DNA from: Elusimicrobiota bacterium
GTDB lineage: Bacteria > Elusimicrobiota > Elusimicrobia > UBA1565 > UBA9628
Assembly: GCA_003452935.1 (NCBI GenBank)
Contig: DMMY01000032.1
Location: 1 to 50,692, forward strand
DNA: 50,692 nucleotides
Direction: 5' to 3'
Every line of letters starts with the position of its first letter. Position 1 is the stretch's first letter. Both the position numbers and the translations under genes were made by a program. The notes below the pieces were generated by a model. The model was not told the DNA's origin, searched no databases, and saw only the letters and a program-made list of their open reading frames with translations. Of the stretch, positions 34,091-41,502 are shown one piece after another.

Positions 34091-35295
34091 CCACCGTCAA
34101 TCCCGCCCTCAAGCTCAGGCGGCTGCAGGACCTTGACGTCAAGGGCAAGCGGGTCCTGGTGCGCGTCGATTATAACGTCCCCATGAAGGGCGGCAAGGTC
34201 GAGGATAACCGCCGCATCGTGGAGACCTTGCCCACGCTCAAGCATCTCATCGGCCAGGGCGCGAAGGTCGTTCTGATAGCGCACTTGGGCCGTCCCAAGG
34301 GCAAGCCCGAGGAGAAGTACAGTCTCAAGCCCGTCTCCGAGGCCCTGGCCAAGGTCCTGGGACAAGTCGTGGCTTTCGCGCCGGACTGCGTGGGCCCCGA
34401 GGCGGACAAGGTCGTCGCCGGCCTCAAGGCCGGAGACGTGGCGCTCTTGGAGAACCTGCGCTTCCATGCCGAGGAGGAGAAGAACGCCCCGGCTTTCGCG
34501 GCCGCCTTGGCCAAGCACGGGGAGGTCTTCGTCCAGGACGCGTTCGGCGCCATACATCGCGCTCATGCCTCGACTTCGGGGGTGTGCAAGCACATGCCCG
34601 GCGGCATAGGCTTCCTGGTGCAGAAGGAGCTAGAGTTCCTCGACCGCGTGGTGAACAATCCGGCCCGGCCGTTTTTGGCCATCATCGGCGGAGCCAAGGT
34701 GTCGGACAAGCTCGGGGTGCTGACCAAGCTTCTCGACCGGGTCGACGCCCTGCTCATCGGCGGCGGCATGGCCTACACCTTCCTCAGCGCCCAAAAAGTC
34801 TCCATCGGCAAGTCCCTGCTGGAAGCGGACAAGGTGGCCGACGCCCAAAAGATCGTAGAGAAGGCCTATGCCAAGAAGATCAACTGCCTGCTTCCGGCGG
34901 ACCATGTCGTGGTCAAGGAGATCAAGCCGGACGCCCAGACCACGGTGACCCAGTCCATGGCCATTCCGTCCGACCTTATAGGCGTGGACATCGGCCCTCA
35001 TACGATCGAGTTCTTCACCGAGGAGATCAACAAGGCCAAGACCGTCTTTTGGAACGGGCCCATGGGGATCTTCGAGACCGAGGCCTTCGCCAAAGGGACC
35101 CTGGCCATCGCCAAGGCCTTGGCCGAGGCGACCAGGCGGGGCGCCACGACCATCGTGGGCGGGGGAGACAGCCTCTCGGCTCTGGCCAAGGCCGGGGTGG
35201 CTGATAAGATATCCCATTGCTCCACGGGCGGCGGGGCGAGCCTGGAACTGTTGGAGGGCAAGGTCCTTCCCGGACTTGCAGCCCTGACTTCCTGA
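34087..35295 (+). CDS. pgk: Phosphoglycerate kinase
   Basis: A 402-residue monomeric kinase that transfers phosphate from 1,3-bisphosphoglycerate to ADP. Recognised motifs are VRVDYNVP near the N-terminus, HLGRPKG, LLENLRFH, the hinge-side GGAKVSDK, FWNGPMGIFE and the C-terminal GGGDS. ATG 34087 overlaps the gapA stop (ATGA); a frame start at 34006 lies inside gapA and is rejected. A strong terminator follows 15 bases after the stop. Confidence 0.97.
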   Translation: MTTVNPALKLRRLQDLDVKGKRVLVRVDYNVPMKGGKVEDNRRIVETLPTLKHLIGQGAKVVLIAHLGRPKGKPEEKYSLKPVSEALAKVLGQVVAFAPDCVGPEADKVVAGLKAGDVALLENLRFHAEEEKNAPAFAAALAKHGEVFVQDAFGAIHRAHASTSGVCKHMPGGIGFLVQKELEFLDRVVNNPARPFLAIIGGAKVSDKLGVLTKLLDRVDALLIGGGMAYTFLSAQKVSIGKSLLEADKVADAQKIVEKAYAKKINCLLPADHVVVKEIKPDAQTTVTQSMAIPSDLIGVDIGPHTIEFFTEEINKAKTVFWNGPMGIFETEAFAKGTLAIAKALAEATRRGATTIVGGGDSLSALAKAGVADKISHCSTGGGASLELLEGKVLPGLAALTS

Positions 35296-35309
35296 GAACG
35301 GATCCGGAA

Positions 35310-35347
35310 AAAAAGAGCCGGCGCCCGAGAGGGCGCCGGCTCTTTTT
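35310..35347 (+). terminator. Rho-independent terminator of gapA-pgk
   Basis: A 17-bp perfect stem (35310-35326 with 35331-35347), GC core GAGCCGGCGCCC, loop GAGA, and a T-run to 35348. The A-run on the left also makes it a possible terminator in the other direction. Confidence 0.95.
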
Positions 35348-35410
35348 TGTTGGAGGTCTTATCGCGCGGTCTGCCATCCTTTTTCTCTTCCAGGAAAGAC
35401 CTGCAATTGA

Positions 35411-35416
35411 TATAAT
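35411..35416 (+). promoter_or_regulatory. -10 element of secG
   Basis: A perfect TATAAT ends 9 bases before the secG ATG, and no ribosome site is present. Transcription would begin about three bases before the start codon or at it. The -35 region (TTCCAG near 35388) is weak. Confidence 0.55.
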
Positions 35417-35425
35417 GCCCCTATA

Positions 35426-35731
35426 ATGATTTACACATTTTTGGAGTTTGTCCATATCATCGCGTGCCTGCTCATGATCCTCGTCGTTCTTCTTCAGAGC
35501 GGCCGGGGCGCCGGGCTGGCGATCTTCGGAGGCGGGGGGGACTCGCTTATCAACACGCCTTCGGGTTCGGACTTCATGAAGAAGTTCACGGCCGCTTTGG
35601 CCGGAACCTTCGCCTTTACCTCTCTTTTCTTGACGCTGCTGGCCAGCCGCGCCGGCATGACGAGCGTCACCTCCCGGGTGAGGGTCCCTGTGCCGGCTCC
35701 GGCGGAGGCTCCGGCTCCGGTGGGGAAATAA
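35426..35731 (+). CDS. secG: Preprotein translocase subunit SecG
   Basis: A 101-residue membrane protein of the SecYEG channel. Two TM helices (about residues 3-23 and 52-72) flank the family loop LLQSGRGAGLAIFGGG. The C-terminal tail is rich in Pro and Ala. There is no ribosome site before the ATG, but a TATAAT lies 9 bases upstream, so the mRNA is probably leaderless or nearly so. tRNA-Leu begins 7 bases after the stop and may be cotranscribed. Confidence 0.92.
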   Translation: MIYTFLEFVHIIACLLMILVVLLQSGRGAGLAIFGGGGDSLINTPSGSDFMKKFTAALAGTFAFTSLFLTLLASRAGMTSVTSRVRVPVPAPAEAPAPVGK

Positions 35732-35738
35732 GGATTTA

Positions 35739-35820
35739 GCGCGGGTGGCGGAACTGGCAGACGCGTACGTTTGAGGGGCGTATGCCGCAAGGCGTGAGGG
35801 TTCGAGTCCCTCCCCGCGCA
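35739..35820 (+). tRNA. tRNA-Leu (GAG anticodon)
   Basis: Acceptor GCGCGGG pairs with CCCGCGC. The anticodon arm TACGT-TTGAGGG-GCGTA gives anticodon GAG. The long variable arm TGCCGCAAGGCGT is the class II hallmark, and the T-arm is GAGGG-TTCGAGT-CCCTC. Discriminator A is present; CCA is not encoded, unlike the tRNA-Val at 24144. Confidence 0.96.
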
Positions 35821-35842
35821 TTTTTCGTCTAAGAAATTCCTC

Positions 35843-35875
35843 AAACCCCGGCTTCCAACGAGGCCTGGGTTTTTT
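35843..35875 (+). terminator. Terminator after tRNA-Leu
   Basis: AAACCCCGGC pairs with GCCTGGGTTT with one mismatch, followed by six Ts (35870-35875). It should end the secG/tRNA-Leu transcript just before the Mut7-C gene. Confidence 0.75.
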
Positions 35876-35890
35876 GCTTTCAGGCGCTGG

Positions 35891-36379
35891 ATGGGCGCAA
35901 AGGCGATCGTGGAGAAAGAACCTAGGTTCCTGGCGGACAGCATGCTGGGCAAGCTCGCCCGGTGGCTGGCGCTCTTGGGCTATGACGCGGTTTTCGCCGG
36001 CTCCGCGGGCCAGCCGGACACCGCCTTGCTGGAGAGGGCGCGGCGCGAGGACAGGATCTTCCTGACCCGAGACACGCGCATCCCCCCGGTATCCGGCCTG
36101 CGCATGCTCGTGCTGCGATCCGAGGACCTCGAAGGCCAGCTGCTCTTCGTCATGCGCGAACTGGGCCTCAAGCCCGACCGCAAGAGGCTTTTCACGCGCT
36201 GCGCCTGCTGCAACCTGGCCCTGGAAACGCTGCCGCGCCGCCAGGCCCTGGCCTTGGTCCCGCCCTTGGTCCGGGAACTGCCCACTGATTTCCGGCGCTG
36301 TCCGGGCTGCGGCCGAGTCTATTGGAGCGGCACGCACACGCGGCGCGCCGCGGCGCGGCTGGACCGGTTGGGGCTATGA
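35891..36379 (+). CDS. Mut7-C family protein (predicted PIN-like RNase with zinc ribbon)
   Basis: A 162-residue protein of the Mut7-C type. The N-terminal part has FLADSMLGKLARWLALLGYD, with D16 as a likely metal ligand, and RIFLTRD with D61. The C-terminal zinc ribbon uses C104/C107 (CACC) and C137/C140 (CPGC), ending in VYWSGTH. The family is predicted to be an RNase by its PIN-like fold; the target RNA is unknown. The ATG lies only 15 bases after the preceding terminator and has a weak ribosome site, so the promoter is unclear. It overlaps the NUDIX gene by 4 bases. Confidence 0.87.
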   Translation: MGAKAIVEKEPRFLADSMLGKLARWLALLGYDAVFAGSAGQPDTALLERARREDRIFLTRDTRIPPVSGLRMLVLRSEDLEGQLLFVMRELGLKPDRKRLFTRCACCNLALETLPRRQALALVPPLVRELPTDFRRCPGCGRVYWSGTHTRRAAARLDRLGL

Positions 36380-36816
36380 ATCATCGACCGGAGCGCTTCA
36401 GCTGCCGCGTCTACGGGATATTGCCGCGGGGCGGCCGGGAAGTCCTGATGACGCGCAGCGTGTTCCTGGACCGTGAGTTCGTCAATTTTCCGGGCGGCGG
36501 CGTGGAACTGGGCGAGGCGCCCATGGCCGCTCTGCGGCGCGAGTTCGAGGAGGAGACCGGCATCCGCGTGGAGCCGGTCCGGGCGCTTTACGCCAGCGAA
36601 GGCCTGCACGTTTCCACGCAAAGGCCCTGGCAGCTCATCGGCATCTACTGGCTCGTCAGACAGACCGGCGGCGTTCTGCGGCCGGAGGGAAACGGCGAGG
36701 ACGTGCGCGCCTGTTTCTGGACGGCATTGGACCGCATCCCCTTGGGCGAGATGTACCCCGCGGACCTGGAGTTCGTCAGGAAACTGGTTTCCGGGCCGGT
36801 TGCGTGGCCCGAATGA
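36376..36816 (+). CDS. NUDIX hydrolase
   Basis: A 146-residue enzyme that cleaves nucleoside diphosphate-linked substrates. The full Nudix box G-x5-E-x7-R-E-U-x-E-E-x-G-U is present at residues 41-63, with REFEEETGI at its end. Substrate cannot be predicted. ATG 36376 overlaps the stop of the Mut7-C gene (ATGA). Its 3' end overlaps the convergent NACHT gene by 41 bases. Confidence 0.92.
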   Translation: MNHRPERFSCRVYGILPRGGREVLMTRSVFLDREFVNFPGGGVELGEAPMAALRREFEEETGIRVEPVRALYASEGLHVSTQRPWQLIGIYWLVRQTGGVLRPEGNGEDVRACFWTALDRIPLGEMYPADLEFVRKLVSGPVAWPE

Positions 36817-38986
36817 CTCTCTTGAAGCGCGCCAGTTCCCGACGCAAGAGAGGACGCGCGTTCTGGAGCTCGCGTTCCAGATAGTCTTTGACCCGGCTTA
36901 AATCCTCAGGCCGGGCTTGGGGGGGGCCGAAGGTTTCAGCCAGGTCGCAGAAGGCGCGCAGGTGTATGGCGCGCAGCGCCGCCGACTTGCGGCAGCCCAG
37001 TTCCTGGACAAGCCAGTGGCAGGTCCGGTTCCAGCCCGCGGCTTGCAATCCGATGAGCCAGTCGGGTCCTTGCCGGGTCGGCCGTCCGTCCTTGAGCCAA
37101 TACAGATAAAAGCCGCGATTTGTCTCCCTGGCGCGAGCGTTGGTCTGGAGGCGTTTGAGATAGGCGGCGAGAGCGGATTCATCGTCCATGTAAGCCAGGG
37201 CGCGGGCGCAGGACAGTATCACCAATTCCGGCAGTTTTCGCGGCTTGAGCACGATGTCCCGCAGGAAGTCCCGGGCGCCGGCCGGATCGACGCGCGCCAT
37301 GGGCTGCAAGGCGTTCTGCATGGAGGTGACGTGCTCGGTCCGGGGGTCTTTCTGGAAGGCTTGCCTCGCGGCCGCGAAGGAGCGCATGGCGGTCTCGTGG
37401 AAACTAGCCTTGCCGGCCCGGTCCAGTACGTCCAAGCCTTGGAAAATGGAATCCGATATCTCTCTGGTGAGAGGCGTCTGGCAGGCGAGCCGGAAGGCCT
37501 CAGCCTCGCCGCGGACCGCCAGGCCGATCCAGTGCTTGGCCGCCAGGAAATAGCCGAAACCCGAGTCGAACTCAAAGGCGTTGGATATCCCGTCGTAGGC
37601 GAGCAGCGGCATCCGCGACAAGGCCGCGAACAAAACATCCTGGCGCTCGCAGAGAAAGGGATAATCCTGGCGCAGGATTTTCAGGACGTCGGACGTCGCG
37701 GCTTTGAGGCTCTGCCCGCAGTCGCCTTTCTGATACGCGTGCCAGCATAATCGGGATAAGAGGCCCAGGCCGATGTCCGGCGCGGGAAAGCCGGGATTGC
37801 GGCCGCGCTCCCAGCGTACCAGCAGATCCGCCAGATAATCGAGGATCTCGTACTCGTTGGCGGGGAACTTTCCTCCCGGGTGGGAGGCGAAAAACAGGGC
37901 ATAGGCCCAAGCGGAGAGGCCGGTGGGGCGCAGCGCTCCCATTTTCTCGGCCAGGGCTTGCGGGGAGAGCCGCGCCAGATGTTCCACCGCGCGCAGCCCT
38001 TGAGCGGCGCTGGAAGCCGCGATTCGGGAGTAGAGCCGCTGGATGTGGGCAGGGGACCATTCCAGCAGATGCATCTCGCGGAGGCTGCCCTTGAAAATCC
38101 GGTCCGCCGGGGAACTGAGGAAGTGCTGCTGATAATACTTGGTCCGGCACGTGATGATGCACCGGTTGCGCGCCGCCAGGGCCCAAAAAGCCGGGACCGC
38201 CGGATTATTGGAGTCCAGAAGACCTGGGTTTTCATCGAGGCCATCCAGGAATAGGATAAATTTGCCGTCGTTGGCAAGGGCCTCCAGCTTCGCCGCCAGA
38301 CCGGGCGTGGCCCCCGGCAGGCTGTCCCAGTCGATGAGCCGCTGGCCGAGCCCTATTCTGGCGGCTGGAAGAAAAACCGGGACTAGCGAATCTGGAGCGC
38401 AGCCGGCAAAGCTTCTCGCCAATAGCCGGCTCTTGCCGATTCCGGACGGGCCTAGGATCATCAGGGATCGCCCTTTTGAGTCCCCGGCGTTGCGCGCGAT
38501 GGCCTCTACGGCGGTCTTTCCCGGGAGGGCCGCCTGATCCAGGCGAAACGGCGGCTCCAGGAAAATGCTCTCCATCAGGGGCCTGATCTGGTGGAACGCC
38601 TGAAGGGGATTGGACGCGCACGCAAGGGCTTCCTCCTTCTGGCGCTGGCGGAAGGCCGCGAAATCGCCGGGGCCGTCGGGCTCGGCCAGCCGGGACGCGA
38701 CCGCGGCCGCCATCGCGCGTTGAATATGGCCCCGCGCGGATTGCATGCGGCGGCTGAATTTTTCGAGGTTGGAATGGTTCCTGGCAATGAGCAGGATTTC
38801 GGCGTTGCCGCGGTCGGCGCAGAGGCGCACGCCGAGGGTCTTCCCGCTCTGGTTGAATTTTGAGACCCGCTCCTGGAGGCGGTGCCAAGCGCGGTCCTGC
38901 CTCAAGGGCCCGAAAAGGGGCTCGAGATCCGCGCGCGTCAAGCGGACCCGTATAAGCGCCGGCGCTGAGAGGGTTTCGTCGTTCAA
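36776..38986 (-). CDS. NACHT-domain STAND NTPase
   Basis: A 736-residue protein. The NTPase core has Walker A GPSGIGKS (residues 179-186) and Walker B FILFLDGLDE (243-252), the L-D-G-L-D-E form typical of NACHT. A sensor-like IITCRTKYY follows. The first 160 residues match no domain I know and may be the effector. The C-terminal 400 residues are helical and probably sense the ligand or fold back on the core. Bacterial NACHT proteins are known antiphage factors. The start is tentative: the frame opens at TTG 38986 without a ribosome site, and the first internal ATG is at about residue 81. Confidence 0.83.
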   Translation of the reverse strand: MNDETLSAPALIRVRLTRADLEPLFGPLRQDRAWHRLQERVSKFNQSGKTLGVRLCADRGNAEILLIARNHSNLEKFSRRMQSARGHIQRAMAAAVASRLAEPDGPGDFAAFRQRQKEEALACASNPLQAFHQIRPLMESIFLEPPFRLDQAALPGKTAVEAIARNAGDSKGRSLMILGPSGIGKSRLLARSFAGCAPDSLVPVFLPAARIGLGQRLIDWDSLPGATPGLAAKLEALANDGKFILFLDGLDENPGLLDSNNPAVPAFWALAARNRCIITCRTKYYQQHFLSSPADRIFKGSLREMHLLEWSPAHIQRLYSRIAASSAAQGLRAVEHLARLSPQALAEKMGALRPTGLSAWAYALFFASHPGGKFPANEYEILDYLADLLVRWERGRNPGFPAPDIGLGLLSRLCWHAYQKGDCGQSLKAATSDVLKILRQDYPFLCERQDVLFAALSRMPLLAYDGISNAFEFDSGFGYFLAAKHWIGLAVRGEAEAFRLACQTPLTREISDSIFQGLDVLDRAGKASFHETAMRSFAAARQAFQKDPRTEHVTSMQNALQPMARVDPAGARDFLRDIVLKPRKLPELVILSCARALAYMDDESALAAYLKRLQTNARARETNRGFYLYWLKDGRPTRQGPDWLIGLQAAGWNRTCHWLVQELGCRKSAALRAIHLRAFCDLAETFGPPQARPEDLSRVKDYLERELQNARPLLRRELARFKRVIRATQPARKPVS

Positions 38987-39087
38987 ACTATCGACGCATG
39001 ATATTGTCGTTTACTTAGTTTATGCGATATTCCCCTCTCCGGCATGAGCCATTTGGGCCGGTTTGGCCGGGCCATTGGCCCTATTCC

Positions 39088-39122
39088 AAAAAAAGAACGC
39101 CCATCTCGCGATGGGCGTTCTT
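39088..39122 (-). terminator. Terminator of the 39793-39140 gene
   Basis: On the minus strand a 13-bp stem AAGAACGCCCATC with loop GCGA is followed by a run of Ts (the A-run at 39088-39094 on the plus strand). It lies just after the TAA of the secreted hypothetical gene. Confidence 0.85.
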
Positions 39123-39139
39123 GATGGTTTCCGTTCGGC

Positions 39140-39793
39140 TTATGGTTGGCACGCCGGGATGGTATACTCCTTGGTGAACGCCAAATCCCGTTTATCGCCG
39201 CCGCGGTGGTCGCGAACCTTGTACACGTCCACCTTTTGCGTGAGCGGGCGCGTGACCGTCTTGAGCTCGGTGGCGACGCAGACCGGCCCGTCGTGGCGCG
39301 GTTTCCATTGCACGCACACCTCTTCCTGGTACGTCAGGGGGATCGCGACGAAAACCTCCACGGGCTTCGTGCACACGGGATCGTGCCGGTCATTGCCGCC
39401 GGACCAGCCCTGGCAATCGGTCACTGTTTTTTTAGGGCCCTTTCTCTCGAGTTTGTCGCCGTTGACGCAAAGCATGTCGACGGTGAATCCGAAGTTCTTG
39501 AAGAAATACGTGGAGAAGTAAGGAATGTAGGGATACGTGATCCGCTCCCAGGGCGTGTTCGCGTCGACTTGGTCAGTCACGTAGGATATCCCGGATATCC
39601 CTTCTTGCGGCGGTTGGGGCTCGGCCTGCTTGCCGCGGCCGACGAGCGTCGCCCGCTGTATCTGGGCCGCGGACAAGGCCTGGGCCCGGACTTTTGCCAT
39701 GGAATCGTAGAACGCCTGCTCCGAAGCGAACGCCGTCCCGGCTAGACCGCATAGGCCCAGCATCAGGGCCGCGCTCAATGTCTTCTTTGTCAT
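39140..39793 (-). CDS. Secreted hypothetical protein
   Basis: A 217-residue protein with a clear signal peptide (about residues 1-23, ending TAFAS). I chose ATG 39793 because GAGGA lies upstream and the signal peptide starts there; the frame extends to 39907 without reason. The mature part has several Cys (V-D-M-L-C, T-D-C-Q-G, P-V-C-T-K, E-V-C-V-Q, P-V-C-V-A, P-A-C-Q-P), which suggests disulfides. It also has aromatic-rich Y-P-Y-I-P-Y-F-S-T-Y-F-F and late beta strands. I do not recognise the family. Its own terminator and upstream AT-rich region suggest a single-gene transcript. Confidence 0.72.
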   Translation of the reverse strand: MTKKTLSAALMLGLCGLAGTAFASEQAFYDSMAKVRAQALSAAQIQRATLVGRGKQAEPQPPQEGISGISYVTDQVDANTPWERITYPYIPYFSTYFFKNFGFTVDMLCVNGDKLERKGPKKTVTDCQGWSGGNDRHDPVCTKPVEVFVAIPLTYQEEVCVQWKPRHDGPVCVATELKTVTRPLTQKVDVYKVRDHRGGDKRDLAFTKEYTIPACQP

Positions 39794-39990
39794 TTTCCGT
39801 GTCCTCGCTATTATTTGTATTGCCTTCATTTGCGCCAGTGATTCATTATACGCCAGGGGTCGCATGGAAAGGAAGCGGAACAATGACGGCCTGTCATGAT
39901 CAGTCACGAGTCGTGATTTTTAGACGGAGAACGTTTTTGGCATGCCGCGGCGGCGTAAAAAGTCGCTTCTCGGGCCTTCTTCGGATGTGC

Positions 39991-39996
39991 TATAAA
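39991..39996 (+). promoter_or_regulatory. -10 element of the DUF3568-like gene
   Basis: TATAAA ends 5 bases before the ATG at 40002 and no ribosome site is present, again suggesting a leaderless mRNA. No clear -35 box is visible. Confidence 0.45.
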
Positions 39997-40001
39997 ATCT
40001 T

Positions 40002-40388
40002 ATGAAAAAATTAGCTCTTGCCGGCGTCCTCGTGCTTCCGGCCTTTTTATGCAGCGGCTGTTTCTTGATCATCGGCGCGGGCGCGGGCGCCGGAGGCTAT
40101 TCCTACGTGAAGGGGGAGCTCAGCCGAACCTACCCCGAAGGCCTCGACGCGGCCTGGAGCGCGTCCCAAAAGGCGGTCGCCAGCCTGGCCCTTAAGCCGG
40201 TTTCTCAGCAGAAAGACGGCTTGGGCGGCAAGATCGAGGCCGAGCGCGCGGATGGGACGAAGATTGTTCTCAAGCTCGATCCCGGCGAGTCGGGCGGCGT
40301 CACGGTCCGCGTCCGCGTGGGCTTGTTCGGCGACCAGAAAGCTTCCCGGGAGATTCTCGACAAGATATCGAGCAATCTCCGGCCCTGA
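40002..40388 (+). CDS. DUF3568-like lipoprotein
   Basis: A 128-residue lipoprotein with the lipobox L-C-S-G-C (lipidated C20). A glycine-rich hydrophobic stretch GAGAGAGGYSYVKGEL follows, then an alpha/beta domain of about 85 residues, which matches the DUF3568 pattern (YVKGEL, then a helix with A-W-x-A, then strands). Function is unknown. It precedes the OmpA-family lipoprotein by 70 bases, but that gene has its own promoter. Confidence 0.78.
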   Translation: MKKLALAGVLVLPAFLCSGCFLIIGAGAGAGGYSYVKGELSRTYPEGLDAAWSASQKAVASLALKPVSQQKDGLGGKIEAERADGTKIVLKLDPGESGGVTVRVRVGLFGDQKASREILDKISSNLRP

Positions 40389-40405
40389 CCGCCGCGAAGT
40401 CCGCT

Positions 40406-40434
40406 TTGATCCGGCGCCTCGGTTTTGCTAGATT
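40406..40434 (+). promoter_or_regulatory. Sigma70-like promoter of the OmpA-family gene
   Basis: TTGATC (40406-40411), 17-base spacer, TAGATT (40429-40434). AGGAGG follows at about 40446-40451, a normal distance before the ATG at 40459. Confidence 0.65.
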
Positions 40435-40458
40435 CTTTCCATCCTAGGAGGCTCAAGA

Positions 40459-41442
40459 ATGAAGAATCATGGCGTGGTTTTGATGGCTTTCGCCCTGGCG
40501 CTGAGCGGGTGCGTCTCGGCCGGCAAGTATCGGGATCAGGAGGCCAAGGCCCTGGCCCAGCAGCAGCGCGCCGAGGCCCTGGCCAAGGATCTCGACGCTT
40601 CTAAGGCCTCGCTCGCCGCGGCCGCCGAGGCCTCCCAGAAGAACGAGACCGATCTTCGTTCCCAGATCAAGGCGGACGCGGACCAGCTGGCTTCTCTTAA
40701 CACGCAGATGGCCTCGGTCCAGAAGTCCAACAAGGATCTCCAGGAGTCGCTGGACGCCAAGAAAGGCGAGCTCTCCAAGAAAGTGGCGGACTTGATCAAG
40801 GAAAAAGACGCGCTTTCCCAAAAGCTGGCCGACGCGCAGGTCGAGACCTCCAACCTGCGCAAGGCCAAGGACGCCGAGATCGCGGCGTCCCAGGCGGCCG
40901 TGGCGACGCGGGAGAAGGAACTGGCCCAGGCCCGCGATGAGAAAGCGGCCTTGGAAAAGGCCAAGGCCGATGAGCTTGCCAAGGTCAAGAAGAACTACGA
41001 GGACCTGACCGCCGGGCTTAAGTCCGAGATATCCGCCGGCGAGGTGACCATCACCCAGCTCAAGGGCTTGCTGACCGTCAACATGGTGGACCGGATTCTC
41101 TTCGATTCCGGCCAAGCCGAGGTGCGCACGGACGGCAAGAAGGTGCTTGAGAAAGTCGGCAAGATCCTGGCCACCGTCGCGGACAAGGACATACGCATCG
41201 AGGGCCATACCGACAACAAGCCCATCGTGGGCGAGCTCAAGAACAAGTACGCCACGAACTGGGAGCTTTCCACGGCCCGCGCGACCGCGGTGGCGCGCTA
41301 TTTGGAGGACACCGCAAAGCTCGATCCCAAGCGCTTGGTGGCCGCGGGCTACGGCGAGTACCGTCCCATCGCGGCCAACGATACCCCGGAGCGCCGGGCT
41401 CTCAACCGACGCATCGAAATCGTCCTGGTCCCGCGCGAATAG
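40459..41442 (+). CDS. OmpA-family lipoprotein with long coiled coil
   Basis: A 327-residue protein with lipobox A-L-S-G-C (C18), a long Ala/Lys/Glu coiled coil (about residues 25-200) and a C-terminal OmpA peptidoglycan-binding domain (about 205-327). The wall-binding motif is IEGHTDNKPI, followed by L-S-T-A-R-A-x-A-V and a final strand with RRIEIVL, so the binding Asp and Arg are both present. It probably tethers the outer membrane to the cell wall, with the coiled coil setting distance. It is the only complete OmpA domain in the window and could serve as the Pal equivalent. Confidence 0.92.
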   Translation: MKNHGVVLMAFALALSGCVSAGKYRDQEAKALAQQQRAEALAKDLDASKASLAAAAEASQKNETDLRSQIKADADQLASLNTQMASVQKSNKDLQESLDAKKGELSKKVADLIKEKDALSQKLADAQVETSNLRKAKDAEIAASQAAVATREKELAQARDEKAALEKAKADELAKVKKNYEDLTAGLKSEISAGEVTITQLKGLLTVNMVDRILFDSGQAEVRTDGKKVLEKVGKILATVADKDIRIEGHTDNKPIVGELKNKYATNWELSTARATAVARYLEDTAKLDPKRLVAAGYGEYRPIAANDTPERRALNRRIEIVLVPRE

Positions 41443-41464
41443 TCCAGGATTAGGGTTCTTGTTG

Positions 41465-41497
41465 CCGGCCGGATGGCGCGCAGCGCCGCCCGGCCGG
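41465..41497. terminator. Hairpin between convergent ompA-like and fecR-like genes
   Basis: CCGGCCGG at 41465-41472 pairs with CCGGCCGG at 41490-41497, and GGCGC/GCGCC extends the stem inside. T-rich sequence follows on the plus strand. It lies in the 60-base gap between the two stop codons. Confidence 0.65.
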
Positions 41498-41502
41498 TTG
41501 CT

